Shown here: in pieces, positions 11,239-23,484 of the stretch
Layout of the letters: each line of letters begins with the position of its first letter
How positions within the stretch are numbered: position 1 is the stretch's first letter
From: Arabidopsis thaliana
Taxonomy: Eukaryota > Streptophyta > Magnoliopsida > Brassicales > Brassicaceae
Length of the DNA stretch: 64,000 bases
Assembly: GCF_000001735.4 (NCBI RefSeq)
Contig: NC_003071.7
Location: 2,925,001-2,989,000 of the forward strand
Direction: 5' to 3'
Notes under the pieces: generated by a model
Told to the model about the DNA's origin: nothing
Databases searched by the model: none
Seen by the model: only the letters and a program-made list of their open reading frames with translations
Position numbers and translations under genes: made by a program

Positions 11239-13214
11239 ATGGAACCAACGGATGTTAGTACTGGTACAGGCAAGGTTTTACTGCTAGATACTAAGCGGTA
11301 TGGATACTGGAAAGTTTGTATGACACAAATCATTAGAGGCCAAGGTAAGATGCTTGGACTGTAGTAGAGGAAGGATGGGAACCTCCGTTTGATCTAACAG
11401 AAGATGGGTTCAAAATCACTAAACCAAAGGCGAATTGGACTGCAGAAGAGAAGCTTCAATCAAAGTTTAATGCAAGGGCTATGAAAGCTATCTTCAATGG
11501 TGTTGATGAAGACGAGTTTAAGCTTATTCAAGGGTGCAAGTCAGCGAAACAAGCGTGGGACACGTTACAAAAATCCCATGAGGGAACTTCGAGTGTAAAG
11601 AGAACAAGACTGGATCACATTGCTACTCAGTTTGAGTATCTCAAGATGGAACCAGATGAAAAAATAGTGAAGTTCAGTTCAAAGATAAGTGCTCTTGCGA
11701 ATGAGGCTGAGGTCATGGGAAAGACCTATAAAGATCAAAAATTAGTTAAGAAGCTGTTACGTTGTTTGCCACCGAAGTTTGCTGCCCACAAAGCAGTTAT
11801 GAGGGTTGCAGGGAATACTGATAAAATATCATTTGTTGATCTTGTGGGAATGCTCAAGTTAGAAGAAATGAAAGCTGATCAGGACAAAGTCAAACCGTCG
11901 AAGAATATTGCATTTAATGCAGATCAAGGCTCTGAGCAGTTTCAGGAGATTAAGGATGGAATGGCACTGCTAGCAAGGAATTTTGGGAAAGCTCTAAAAC
12001 GTGTAGAAATAGGTCAGAATCGTGACAGTACGCCCTGAAGCAATAAAGATGGAGAGAGATCACGTGGAAGATTCTCCAGATCTGAGAATGATGACTTAAG
12101 AAAGAAGAAGGAAATTCAATGCTATGAGTGTGGTGGTTTTGGTCACATTAAACCCGAGTGTCCAATCACCAAGAGAAAAGAAATGAAATGTCTTGAATGC
12201 AAAGGTGTGGGTCACACTAAGTTTGAATGTCCTAACAAGAGCAAACTTAAAGAGAAATCTTTGATAAGCTTCAGTGATTCAGAATCTGATGATGAAGGTG
12301 AAGAGCTGTTAAACTTCGTGGCGTTTATGGCAAGTTCTGACTCAAGCAAGTTTATGAGTGACACGGATTCTGATTGTGATGAGGAATTGAATCCCAAGGA
12401 TAAATACAGAGTGCTATATGATAGCTGGGTGCAACTAAGTAAGGACAAGCTGAAGCTGGTAAAGGAAAAGCTAACTCTAGAAGCAAAACTTGCTAATGTG
12501 AGCACAGAGGATAAGCAGAAACTGAGTGGAATCACTGTTGATGGAAATTCACAGGACTACTATCAAAAGAAACTTGACTGTCTTCAGAAAGAGTGTCACA
12601 GGGAAAGAGATAGAACTAAACTTCTGGAAAGAGAGTTGAATGACAAATACAAGCAGATCAGGATGCTCAACAAAGGGTTAGAAAGTCTAGACAAGATCTT
12701 GGCAATGGGCAGAACTGATTCTCAACAAAGGGGTTTGGGTTATCAAGGTTATACAGGAAAGATCAAAAAGGAAGAAGGAAGAGTCATCAACTTTGTCAGT
12801 GGTGGTTCAACAAGTGAAACTGTGGTGAGACAAAGCTATATTGAACCGAAGAAACAAGTAAAGTCACATGTTGAAATAAAAAGAGAATCTGTTGTGAGAA
12901 CAAGGATGGTGGGTGTGATTTGCTGCGATCATTGTGGTAAGAGATTTCATATGAGAGAACAGTGTTACAAATTCAAAGAGAAAGTCAGAACGCTGTGGAA
13001 TTTAGCAAAGTGCTTCATTGAGCCATCGAGATTCTGCACTGTGTGGATTAAGAAGAAAGATCTATATGGTGATATGGAAGCTGAAAGGTACAATCACAAG
13101 TTAGAAAGAATGTATGAAGAAGAGGAAATGCATTACGCCAGTTGCTGCAATCAGGTCAACAAAGAAATGCAAGACGAGGCCCGCAAAAAAGATGATTCAT
13201 TCGGATCAACATGA
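11239..13214 (+). pseudogene. Copia-type gag (UBN2-like) with three zinc knuckles, broken
   Basis: Gag forms the virus-like particle and binds element RNA. The ATG at 11239 gives MEPTDVSTGTGKVLLLD; one base appears lost near 11345, after which the frame resumes DAWTVVEEGWEPPFDL and the UBN2-like helical region (IFNGVDEDEFKLI..., LKLEEMKAD). A TGA interrupts at 12036, and the same frame continues to 13214. Three CX2CX4HX4C knuckles are visible: CYECGGFGHIKPEC, CLECKGVGHTKFEC and CDHCGKRFHMREQC. An acidic segment and a charged, probably coiled-coil segment lie between the second and third. No protease, integrase, RT or RNase H follows: the frame stops and plastid-like DNA begins. I recall a gag-like locus annotated close to CAS1 in Arabidopsis. 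Confidence 0.8.
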
Positions 13215-13280
13215 AAGCCCAACTACATTGCCAGAATTTATATATTGGAAAGAGGTTTGCCTACTTGCTTCTATGGTATA

Positions 13281-13832
13281 ATCCTCTTCCCGCGGAGCCT
13301 CCTTTCTTCTCGGTCCGCAGAGACAAAATGTAGGACTGGTGCCAACAGTTAATCACGGAAGAAAGGACTCACTGCGCCAAGATCACTAACTAATCTAATA
13401 GAATAGAAAACCCTAATATAATAGAAAAGAAAAGAACTGTCTTTTCTTTATACTTATGTATACTTTCCCCGGTTTCGTTGCTACTGCGGGCTTTACGCAA
13501 TTGATCGGATCATCTAGATATCCCTTCAACACAACATAGGTCGTCGAAAGGATCTCGGAGACCTGCCAAAGCACGAAAGCCAAAATCTTTCAGAAAATGA
13601 ATTCCTATTCGAAGAGTGCATAACCGCATGGATAAGCTCACACTAACCCGCCAATTTGGGATCCAATTCGGAATTTTCCTTGAGGGATATTGGTAAGGAA
13701 TTGGAATGTAATAATATCGATTCATAATGGATTCATATCGATACATAAGACAAGGTTCTCTATCGATTCAACAAGTGTTGTACTTATGGGAAAGCGATAG
13801 AGAAAGAGAAAAAAAAACAAAGATTTCACATA
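13281..13832. other. Probable plastid DNA insertion (NUPT)
   Basis: This stretch differs sharply from its AT-rich surroundings. It matches, from memory, spacer sequence of the plastid inverted repeat, probably near rps12/trnV: blocks such as GGATCTCGGAGACCTGCCAA, CGAAGAGTGCATAACCGCAT and GGATAAGCTCACACTAACCC. It has scattered substitutions and small indels compared with the remembered plastid form, so it is an old nuclear copy. It carries no complete gene. Edges are approximate and it begins within about 70 bases of the gag stop. Confidence 0.6.
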
Positions 13833-16104
13833 GAAATAAATGGATGGTGAATGCAAAGACCCAAAAGAAAAATTTATAAATTTATTTTTGTGATTCTGAT
13901 GAGCTGTTCACTCTTTGAAAGATATTTGACTTATTTTTAAACATTTTTGTTATTAATAGATCAATCCATCTGAGTCTTATATCTCACCTCCAAGAATCGT
14001 GAAAAATGGTATGTTTTTTCTTAAGTCTTTGGTTAAGAGAAACAGAAAAATTGCGTTAATGGTTGTTGAAATAGTAGCTTATATGTTTTGTATAACAAAT
14101 TTGGACAACGTTTAAGAAATACATTTTCGCTGGCGTTTTCATTCAAATCCAAGCCGTTTTGACTATGTGAGAAAGGTGCTTATGGAGATTATTGAAGGTT
14201 TTGATTTTCTTTCGTGTGTTTATATAGTCAAGTCACTTGTGAATAAAATGAATGTACCATCCTCTTTTTTGGTCAGAAAGGTTTTTATTTATTAACATTT
14301 TTAGGAGCATGAAATAAATAAACATATTAGATTTGGCACAATAATGTCTCGCCTTAATTGACGATGCATGGATAATGTTATGTGTATACCTTTGTGTGGA
14401 TATGAAGCGAAGACAGATGAGAGAGATGTGATTATTATCTAAATATATTTTTTTTTAAATATGCGAGGATTTGTAAAAAGTGAAGTATTCAAATTTGCAT
14501 TTTTGTGAAGAGAGATTGGCTACAACCTAAAAAGTCTTTCTACGACTAACATTTGAAAAACTATTCCGAAATTATTATGGTTTATACATCATGACTGATA
14601 CACATGATGGGAAGATTTAACATAGAGTAAAAAACGATGATATTACAAAGAAAATTCAATCAATTAGGCTTTTTTTTAGATTAGAACAACTCTCGTACAA
14701 ACATATATGTCATTAATGAAACATTTTTAGAAAAAACTATTGAAAAAGATTTAAGCTTATACATGTTTGAATGTCTGCTAGAGTTCATGCTTGTTATCAT
14801 GGAGCCACTTTCCCGTGACACACACAATCATTCCAGATCCAATTTTGAAACATATTTAACATGTATTCTTGAGAAAAAATATCGTATGACACATTGTCGC
14901 CTATTAAAAAGATGTCGTTTTTGAAAACTCAAAAACAATTATCTTGTATGGTGATTGTGTGCCCTTTGAATTGGTCATTTTTCCAGTTTCAGTAGTCCTA
15001 AATATGCAACGTAGTTGTGACTTCAAGTGTTTTAGCCACTACTCACTAAACTAAAACATCTCGCTTAGGATTCTAATATTGTGTGATTGTGAAATCATAT
15101 TTACTATTATTTTTTACTCTTACACATTAGAAATTATATGATTTTTGTTATAAAAATAGTGTCACAAAACAGTCACACTTTGTGACAATGTTGCGACGAC
15201 GTTGCAACTCTCGCAATTTTATTCATATATTCACCAATAGAAAATTTTAAATATGTTAAGTTTTAAGGTTTCTACAACGATTTGAAGTACATAGATGTTA
15301 AAAATCATTATAATACCAAAAAATTTGATTTATTTTTTATGTTTTAAACAATAATTCTAAGCTTACGTAATGTTATATGTGATGTGAACTAATGGTTTTT
15401 TGAATTTTCATAATTTTCTTTGCATTTCATGTATTTACTTATTAAATTGATTGATCTTGTTTAGTATTATGATTTCATTGATTTTAACCTTATAGATATA
15501 ACCTTTTGGATCTTAAACTTTAAAATTCATATGAATAGGGTTGTGACTCATAAAAATTCATCATAAAATATTAGCATTTTGCAACTATTCTAAGGAAAAG
15601 TTACAAACAAGTCATTACATACCAACATATATTTGGCTGAGTTGTGACGAACAACTGAGATTGAGACGATTGTGCTACCTTTTAGCAACCCTTGCAGTTT
15701 TTGTTAAGATATTAACCAACATAATATTGTTAATATGTTAAGTTTCAAGGCGTTGCACAAAAAAAAAAAGTTTCAAGGATTCTAAATTGATTTTAACTAC
15801 TATATCTACAAAATCATTACAATGGCAAAAAATCCCTTTAAAGTTTTTAATGTTTTAAACAAAATTCCTAAACTTACGTAACGATTATATGTGATGATAC
15901 TTATAATTTCTAAATTTCTAATTATTCTTACATTTCTTTTCTTTCTCATTAAACTGATTTATCTTGTTTAGTATCGTAATTTACATGACTATAACATTAT
16001 ACATAGATTTTATTTAGTTAGTAAGCTTTAAATTCATAGAAATATAGTTGTGACTCATAAACATTAGTCACAAAAGAGTAACACTTTATTATTACTTTAA
16101 AAAA
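13833..16104. other. AT-rich non-coding DNA with diverged repeats
   Basis: No coding potential is visible. From about 14985 it contains copies of a dispersed repeat rich in phrases such as GCAACGTAGTTGTGACTT and GTGACTCATAAA; see the repeat entries. A second, more diverged copy of the same unit runs from about 15735 to 16080, directly before the MULE. Confidence 0.6.
14985..15495 (+). repeat. Dispersed repeat, copy A
   Basis: It is about 500 bp and closely similar, in the same orientation, to 23485-23995. Shared blocks include GCAACGTAGTTGTGACTT, TTGCAACTCTCGC, CACCAATAGAAAATT and TTATATGTGATGTGAACTAA. The two copies bracket the MULE about 8.5 kb apart. It encodes nothing and I cannot assign it to a named family. 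Confidence 0.7.
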
Positions 16105-16345
16105 AAGGAAAAATATCAGAAAAATCGTCAACTTTCAAAAAAGAGACGAAAAACTCGTCAACTCACGAGACGTTGTTTTAATCACATACTTTTGGTTAAC
16201 CTCTCCAAAAAATACCAAAGTTTTGTTGACCGAGACAAATAAGTTATCGCGTTAAGTCTCTGTTAGTACACGAGAAACGGGGTTAATACTTCGTTAACGG
16301 TCACCGTTAAACCTAAACGACTTCGTCTCTTTAAAAACAAAACAA
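16105..16345 (+). repeat. MULE left terminal inverted repeat
   Basis: It begins AAGGAAAAAT and ends near AAAAACAAAACAAGCC. Its reverse complement aligns with 20560-20800 along its whole length, with blocks such as CTCCAAAAAATACCAAAG and AGAAACGGGGTTAATACTTC identical in both. In Mutator elements the TIR holds transposase-binding sites and promoter sequence. Here the GRF ATG lies 88 bases inside it. Confidence 0.9.
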
Positions 16346-16432
16346 GCCTCTGAAACCCCCAATTCAATTTTAGAATCTCAAACCCTAAATTTTCCAAATC
16401 TCTTCTTTTTCTTTTACATTCTCACTCTAACA

Positions 16433-16984
16433 ATGAGCTCAAGCTCTGTCACATCACGTGTTGCCAGAGAGCGTGGTGTTGCCGGAGAGCGTGGTGTGCC
16501 GTCGAAGTGTTTGTGTGGATCAGAAGTCACGATCTTTGTTTCAAAAACCCAAGAGAACCAAGGACGTCCATTCTTTCGTTGTGTTAGGAATAGAGATGTG
16601 AATACTTGGACAACCAAAAGAGATGTATGTAGAGGATAGAAATGAGTCGACATTTTTTTGACAAGCTAACAATGTATCTATGTGTTTGTGCATTAGGGTC
16701 ATTTGTTTAAGTGGGTAGAGGATCCCGTGTTTGAAGAAGTCGAAGATGCTTTACCAAGACTAGCCATCGTAGCAAATGAGATTAGCAAAGTTAAAGCAGA
16801 AACAAATGAGATGCTTAATCAGATACAAGAGCTGAAAGAAGAAGCCATAGCGAGGAAAAAGGAACTCGTCAAGTGTAAAGAGTGGTTGTATGTGTGTTTT
16901 CTGTTGCTTTGTGTAATCACAATTGTGGTTGCTTATGTTATGTTTGGTCAAGGGAACCAAAAGAAACTTTCAATTGGTTATTGA
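16433..16984 (+). CDS. GRF-type zinc-finger, coiled-coil, tail-anchored membrane protein, carried in MULE
   Basis: Two exons, 16433-16624 and 16697-16984, join across a 72-bp GT-AG intron into 159 residues with no stop. Residues 26-70 form a GRF-type finger: CLC at 26-28, NQGRPFFRC ending at Cys50, and GHLFKW at 65-70, where His66 may replace the fourth cysteine as in related plant proteins. GRF fingers bind nucleic acid, mainly single-stranded, in better-known proteins. Residues about 91-123 are a charged, heptad-like coiled coil; 127-147 ([21 protein letters not shown], one short of 22 residues) are a hydrophobic membrane anchor near the C terminus. It resembles proteins annotated uncharacterized At4g04775-like. 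It starts just inside the left TIR and is convergent with the transposase. It is open although the transposase is broken. Its role is unknown; an accessory role in transposition or silencing control is inference. Confidence 0.75.
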
Positions 16985-17219
16985 GTGTATGCAATCTTAT
17001 GTAACTTTTGTAATGTTGTATGGATTATAACTAATCGTTTGTAAGGTAATTTGAACTCAAAAGTTATGAAAATGCAACATTGAAACATGTCTTAATACAC
17101 TCTGAAACAAATTAGCAATGTCATAATACCAAACATGACAAAACAAAACATGATGAGTTATTTGGTTCTGAAACAAGAAAAAAAGAAAACAAAAAACAAA
17201 AGCTGCATCAACACATTGT

Positions 17220-20200
17220 TTAGCGGGAACATTCAAACCATGATCTCCATCCTCCGAGGTTGTCATTTCCACTTCCTCTATGTGTTCCACCTCTCTCCCA
17301 TCCGCTCTGTGCATTTCCTCTTCCTCTCTGTGTTCCAACTCTTTGTGATCTACCTCTGTTTGATCGTCCTCTCTGTGATGGTTGGAAAGCTTGGGATGGC
17401 GCTACATATGGAGGTTGAGAGGTTGCTCCCTGAGAAGCTTGAGATGGTTCTACTTGTGATGTTGCTCCAAGAGATGTTTGAGATGGTGTAGGTGCTCCTT
17501 GGGAAGGTTCAGATGGTTCTCGTTGCAATGGTTGTCCTTGACCGAACAATATATTCCTCGGCTCCTGCAGCCACAACATAATCTCATTAATCAACCACCT
17601 TATGCACATGATAATTTTAAAGATGACATGAAATAAACCTGATCTTTTCTTGATCGACCCCTAGATCTTTTTGGTGGAGGTGCAACAATCTCATTCTTAC
17701 ACCCTTGTTTGTTGTGTCCTTCTTGCTGGCAATTAGAACAGGTCATGACTCGATGTATTCGTGATAACATGGTATTGGAGCTAGAAGCTGTTTCAAACTG
17801 AGACTTCCTCCTTGCATGATTGTTTGGTCTACCTGGATTACCTCTTATGCAAGGAGGTGGCAGCACTCCCAACCGGTTCACTCTAGGCCATAGAAGCTTG
17901 CCCTGTACAGGCGTAATGCCATCATAGTATGTCAGCTGCCACATTCTAGTTGTGTACCAATCCACAACATAATCTTCCACCTTCTCACGATTCTCTATAA
18001 TAACCGAGGCAGCGTGAATACATGGAATTCTAGTCATCTGCCACTTTATGCAACCGCAAGTGTGGCTGTTCATTCGACTGTGAAGTCCATATCGCCACAT
18101 TTGATCTGATACTTGTTATGTCTGGCCATCCATCTTTCACAACCTTGTGCACGAGCAATCATCTTCTTTATCTTAGCATGAGCTCTTTTGGTGAATTGAC
18201 TCTTCAGTCTCTCTACTATTACATACCTCTTTTGATTCTGCACCATACATTGCCGCCTAATATCTTCCAACATATCAAGTAGAGGCTTCCTTCTTGCTTG
18301 TCTGATAGTTCTGTTGAAAGATTCACTAAGATTATTGAGGTTGTCATTGTAGCAACTTCCTATCCTGACGTAAGCTCGTGACCATGTCCTCGGATTGGTC
18401 TTCAACAGAGACTCATAAGCGCTTGGATTGTAATTCTTCAGTTCAACCATATGGTTAGTGAATTATCCTTCAGTGTAACTCCTAACAATCTTCTAGAATA
18501 GTCGATGTAACTCCATGTCATGACTATTCCTTTTCCAGTTGTCCATAATGTGCCTAGCACATTACTTATGTTCAGCTTGCGGGATAACAGTATGAATAGC
18601 TTTTACCAAACCCTGAAAATGCATGATACAAATAAGAATGTCAAACAACTAAAACATCAAAACAAACATCCATATAAGTATTAAACCAAGAGATTCTCAC
18701 CAATTGCTTGTCTGATATGACAGCTACATTACTCCCATCTCCTAACCCTAAAGAAGAAGAGAGCATCTTAAGAAACCAGTCCCAGTTATCATCATTCTCA
18801 ATTTCAATTACAGCCCATGCTATGGGAACTATCCTATTATCTCCATCTCTTCCTGTAGTAGCTCGTAGATGTCCTTTTACATCCCATTTAAGGAATGCAC
18901 TATCTATCCTTATTATAGGCCTACATGTGTTCTTCCAAGAGTCTCTTTGCGATTTAAAACAGATAGAGAGTCGCAAAAACCTTGGTAAGCTGTCTATGGT
19001 TGTTCCTGGAGTTGTCTCAATCTCAAATTTGGTCTCAGGATTTGATCAAAAAATCTCTGCTTGGTAGTCCCAAATCCGAGCAAAATGGTCATCGTGAGTA
19101 GCTTTCCTTTCCATCAAGATCTTTGTCTTCGCCTTTGAACATTAATCTTCTGTGACTACAAGATTATACTCCCTATGAATACTAACCATCTCTTGCTTAG
19201 TAATTTTTGGATTCTTCCTCAGCCTCTCCCTATACAACCATGCAATTGTCCCTTACTTCACCATCTTGCTGTAACCTGACCTCACACATACATGCTTATC
19301 ATCGTATATCATCAGTTGCATCTTATGAGTCTTCTTGTCATACATGCTGTAGCATCTCCATGGACACTTCACGTCAGTAGAAGAGCGCTTTGCACCAATT
19401 CTCAGACTTTGTGATTTATACAGCTTGATATCATATCTAGTCTTCAGAGAGTACCTTAAGACAGCTATCTTGAATTCTTCAGGACCATTGAACGTTTTCC
19501 CCAATCTCAGAAGCACTTCAAGATCTTCGGCTTCAGGAGCAGCAACACCTTCTTCTTCAGGACCTAGTTCATCATCACTGTCAGCCAAAGGCTCTGGAAT
19601 CCTCTCATCGTCCCATATCTCTTCTCCACTGTCAACATCAGTGTCCCTTGCATCGCCATATTCTCTTGCACCAATACCAAACCCTGCTTCAAAATCATCG
19701 CAATGTTCCTCCTCTAGACCTCCATCCATATCGTCTTCACCAACACTGCCACCCACATTGTCTTCACCAACAATCCCACCCACATTGTCATCACCAACAT
19801 TCCCACCCACATTGTCTTCACCACATGTTCCACCCATATTGTCTTCATCTATAGTAACACCCACATTGTCTTCATCAACGATTCCACGGCCATTGTCTTC
19901 AACATAAGGTTCACAGTAACGTTCAGGAACAGCTTCAATCCCCACTTCACCCACATTGTCTTCTTCCTCGCAGTCTTCATCGCCGATAACCTCACAATCA
20001 TCTCCACTCACACAATCGCGATCTTCTTCTTCTTCTTCGTCACGACTCTTCCTTTTTTTTCTTCTTCTCTTTTTGTTCATGTTGTTTCTGTTGAGGAACT
20101 GGGTTTTCCTCTTGTAGAATCGACACCGCCTCAATCACTGTTTCTTCTGGAGTTCGATTAGTCACTGTTTCTTCACGGGTTTCATTTATCTCCATTTCTT

Positions 20201-20429
20201 CTTGGTTTTGATTAGTCTCCGTTAATTCTGGGTTTCTATTCGTCGCGGTTTCTTCTGGGATCTGATTTGTCGCGGTTTCTTTTGGGTTTTAATTTGTCTC
20301 CAGTTCATCAGAGATCTCAAAAACTTCTAGTGGTCGATTCGAAATATTTGCTCTGTTAGCTTCGCCAACAACAGCCATTAGCCTCCGCGACCGACGAGGA
20401 TTCCAGTTTCCTCCCCGCGTCTTCGCCAT
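17220..20429 (-). pseudogene. MULE transposase (mudrA type), decayed
   Basis: Minus strand, from ATG at 20429. An acidic N-terminal region holds six 9-residue repeats. A MuDR DNA-binding-like segment (KTFNGPEEFKIAVLRYSLK, then KCPWRCYSM) follows. The catalytic DDE-type core has IRIDSAFLKWDVKGHL and, after GRDGDNRIVPIAWAV, the second acidic motif VISDKQ. A SWIM zinc finger (CGCIKWQMTRIPCIHAA), a CCHC knuckle (CSNCQQEGHNKQGC) and a Gly/Arg/Ser-rich tail ending at 17220 complete it. Probable introns are 18613-18700 and about 17567-17639. Breaks: a TAA soon after the start (near 20310), a frameshift near 20120, TAA at 19253 and 19142, a frameshift near 19050, and further stops around 18450-18570. 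Domains are complete in order, so the element was once autonomous. Confidence 0.88.
19737..19898 (-). repeat. 27-bp coding minisatellite in the transposase
   Basis: Six tandem 27-bp units, each with a version of CCACCCACATTGTCTTCA, encode an acidic 9-residue repeat close to EDNVGGNVG on the minus strand. Units differ by several substitutions but no frameshift, so the array is old and was kept in frame. Confidence 0.8.
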
Positions 20430-20559
20430 CGGGATCAATTGCTAAGAGATTGAGAGAATTTGAGAATTTTCTCTTTTAGGGTTAGGGATTGGTTTCTAAT
20501 CGATTTGGGAAATTTTAGCAGACTGTGAATCAAGCGACGACGTTTCTCTCGTTTTTGGC

Positions 20560-20800
20560 TCGTTTTGTTTTTGACAAAACGATGTCGTTTAGGTTCAACG
20601 ATGCCCGTTAACGAAGTATTAACCCCGTTTCTCGCGTACTAACAAAGACTTAACGCGATGACTAATTTGGCTCGGTCAACAAAACTTTGGTATTTTTTGG
20701 AGAGATCAACCAAAAGTATGTGATTAAAACGACGTCTCGTGAGTTGGCAATTTTTTCGTCTCATTTTTGAAAGTTGGTGATTTTTCTGCCATTTTTCCCC
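20560..20800 (-). repeat. MULE right terminal inverted repeat
   Basis: Inverted partner of the left TIR. Read on the minus strand it begins GGGGAAAAATGGCAGAAAAA. It lies upstream of the transposase, whose ATG is at 20429, so it should supply the transposase promoter. Confidence 0.9.
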
Positions 20801-22423
20801 ATTAAAAAACAACACTACACTTACTTACCCTTCTTATTTCTCATTGGCTGATCTTAAATGACAAGGAACACCTAAGGGCCATCTTACACCGTCGACAAAT
20901 TCTATCCAACAGACTAAATCATCTCAATATTTCCTTTCTCTCTCGCTATTGTTTATGTTATTTTCTATAATCAAATTTTTCTCACCTTCTCTCTTTCTCA
21001 ATGTATCCTCTCCATCAAGTTCATGTGAAATCATGAAACCCAGAAGACTAAATCATTTTTCATTTACTCAATGATTACTAGAAGGTTAGTTCTCTCTTTA
21101 CACAATAAATTTGTTATGTGTTTTGATTATTTCTTTGGTAGATCAAAGAATTTGTTATTTGTATTTTAGGTTTCATTGGTAGATATGAAGAATCAATTTG
21201 TTATAGATGATTGCAAATCTGAAGAACTAGCGCCACCAGTACCACATCTGAAAGTCTCCACAAATTCACCACCAACACATGTCAACTTGAATCGTCCACT
21301 GGCGCACCTCAAAACCTCTTGACACCATCACATCCCAGACCCTCTGGCCACCGCCATGGTTTTGTTGCCCCACGCCTATCGTCGCTCCATCGCTCCATCA
21401 ATGTCGATATCAATATTTAATAAATCAATTGATATATGTTATTGTATTTATGTGTTTGTTATGATTTTTAAAAATAGAAAATTATATTTATTTCATATTT
21501 CCTTATTTGTTTTTATTTTTTCTATTTGTTAGTTAATTTTTTCAAAAAAATTTTAATAGTTTTTCACTAAGAAGTCGCTAATATACGATTTTAGATACTG
21601 TCACAATTTAGTCTCAATATATGATTACTAATATGTATCTCTAAACCATCGCTAATATACGACCACATAAGTCAGTCTCAAAAACCGTCACAAATATGAG
21701 ACGTTATTGCGACCATTTTATTTAGTGACCGTTTTTAGGGATCAATATGGATAGTCTCAAAGTAGTCGGAAAATATCCATATGTGCCAGCTGCTTCTTTG
21801 TAAGCATCTAACAAATAACCATATGGAGTATCAGGCCCACAGCTTTTACTCATTTTCTTCACCTTTGCCTCCTCCTTTATAAGTGAAGAAAGCTCTGTTT
21901 TCCCTACAAAAATAAATTAAATCAACTAATTTATCCTTACATAACTCCCAAAATCAACTAATTTAAAGACCAAAAAGATCTTCTTACATAGATCTCCTAA
22001 AATTAACTCATTTTAACGACCACCAAGATTTTCCTACATAAAACAGTATTTAGTACTCAAAAGAAAAAAAAATAAGGTTGGCGAAACCTACTTTTTGTGA
22101 GAAGAGTGATTGCTACTGGATGAATAATAACATTTAATGTCTCAATATCCATGATTTGAACATTGATGTTCTCCTTTAACTTCGAAATCATTTCCAATGT
22201 TGGTAAGCCTTTGAACGGAACCATCATCTCTCGGGATCAAAATTATGTTGGAGACCGTGTTGATGAAAGAAGGAAGTCGGTGAGCAAGGAATATGGTGTT
22301 TTAGCTCAAGAGTTTTAGGAATTTGAAATAGTGATATTGTTGTTAGCAAATAATTAAACTATGAACATATTGGGTATTTATTACGTCCATCATTTTACAA
22401 AAGCAAACAAAAATTATATATTT

Positions 22424-22800
22424 ACAACTCAAGTTTATGTATCATTTTTTATTTATTGTAACAATCATGATTTAAAATATAAAATTTAATTATGCTGACA
22501 TGTGGAGTTTTTTTCTAAGTGTGCTAGCATGGATAATTATCATGATGTGTCAATTTAAGGTAGTAGTTTAGGAAGCTGATGTGACTAGCCTTAGAAACCT
22601 CAAATAATATATGTTCAACTCAACTGTATTTATCATTGTTTTTATTGTAACAATTATGATTTTAAATATAAAATTTTAATTATGCTGAGATGTGGAGTTT
22701 TTTCTGGGTATGCTCACATTGATAATTATGAAGATATGTAAATTTAAGATAGTAGTTTAGGAAAGAGATGTGGCTAGCATTAGAAGCCTCAAATAGCTCC
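22424..22800 (+). repeat. Tandem duplication, two units of about 187 bp
   Basis: Units 22424-22614 and 22615-22800 align throughout. Both begin near CAACTCAA and share TTATTGTAACAAT, TTAATTATGCTGA, ATGTGGAGTTTTTT and a closing GTGGCTAGC-like block followed by CCTCAAATA. It is non-coding, with roughly 80-85% identity by eye. Confidence 0.75.
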
Positions 22801-23484
22801 TTTTATTAGTTGGTAGGTGATAACGATTTTGATGTATATCTCATTTGTTTGCTTAATAAAACGTAGATAAATGTTTTTGATAACTAGTTTTATAACAATC
22901 TTAATTATTATTTATTTATTTCTCTAATTCTAGCAAATTATAATTTTTTTCATTCAAGCCGCTAATAGTACCATTTTTTCGAGATATGTGTTAGTAGATT
23001 TAGCTGATACAATCGTTTTTTTTACAAAGAAGACAAAATCTCTTAACAAGAGCAGTTGAGTTTACAACAACCATCAAAACATTTCATTGGGAACCAACAT
23101 CTAGACTTTATGTAGGAGCAGCTGCAACTGTTATGATAAATGGGTCAAACACTCTTTAAATTAGAAGATTAGTGGTTTGTGTCATTCATCAACCCATCAT
23201 CGACACATTGGAGGCCATACAAGAAAACCTGCATTTTGGGACTACATTTCTGGGACCCTTGTTTGGTCACATATATTAGTAACGGTTTTGTAATTATTTT
23301 GCGGCTAATAAACGACTACACACAGAGAATTATCACAAATTTACGACATAATATTGTAGTCAGTAAACCGCCTAATATTTCTGACTGTTATGAGACTATT
23401 CATTGACTTTATTGGTGTAGTTGCAAAATAATCATAAACTGAGACGAATTAGATACTCTTTTTGTAGTTCCAATCTTTAGTCTC

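Larger units (their letters stand above)
16105..20800. mobile_element. Mutator-like element (MULE) with long TIRs, GRF gene and transposase
   Basis: The two ends are long inverted repeats of about 240 bp, well over 80% alike by eye. They are flanked by 9-bp direct repeats TTTAAAAAA (16096-16104) and ATTAAAAAA (20801-20809), which differ at one base. A 9-bp duplication and long TIRs define the Mutator superfamily. Inside are two convergent transcription units: a short GRF zinc-finger gene (plus strand, left) and a mudrA-type transposase (minus strand, right). The transposase has several stops, so this copy is not autonomous now; the GRF gene is open and correctly spliced. Confidence 0.9.

Noticed and set aside
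19425-19907. 160-codon plus-strand frame rich in Ser/Pro
   Set aside because: It is the antisense of the acidic repeat region of the MULE transposase and carries no domain of its own.
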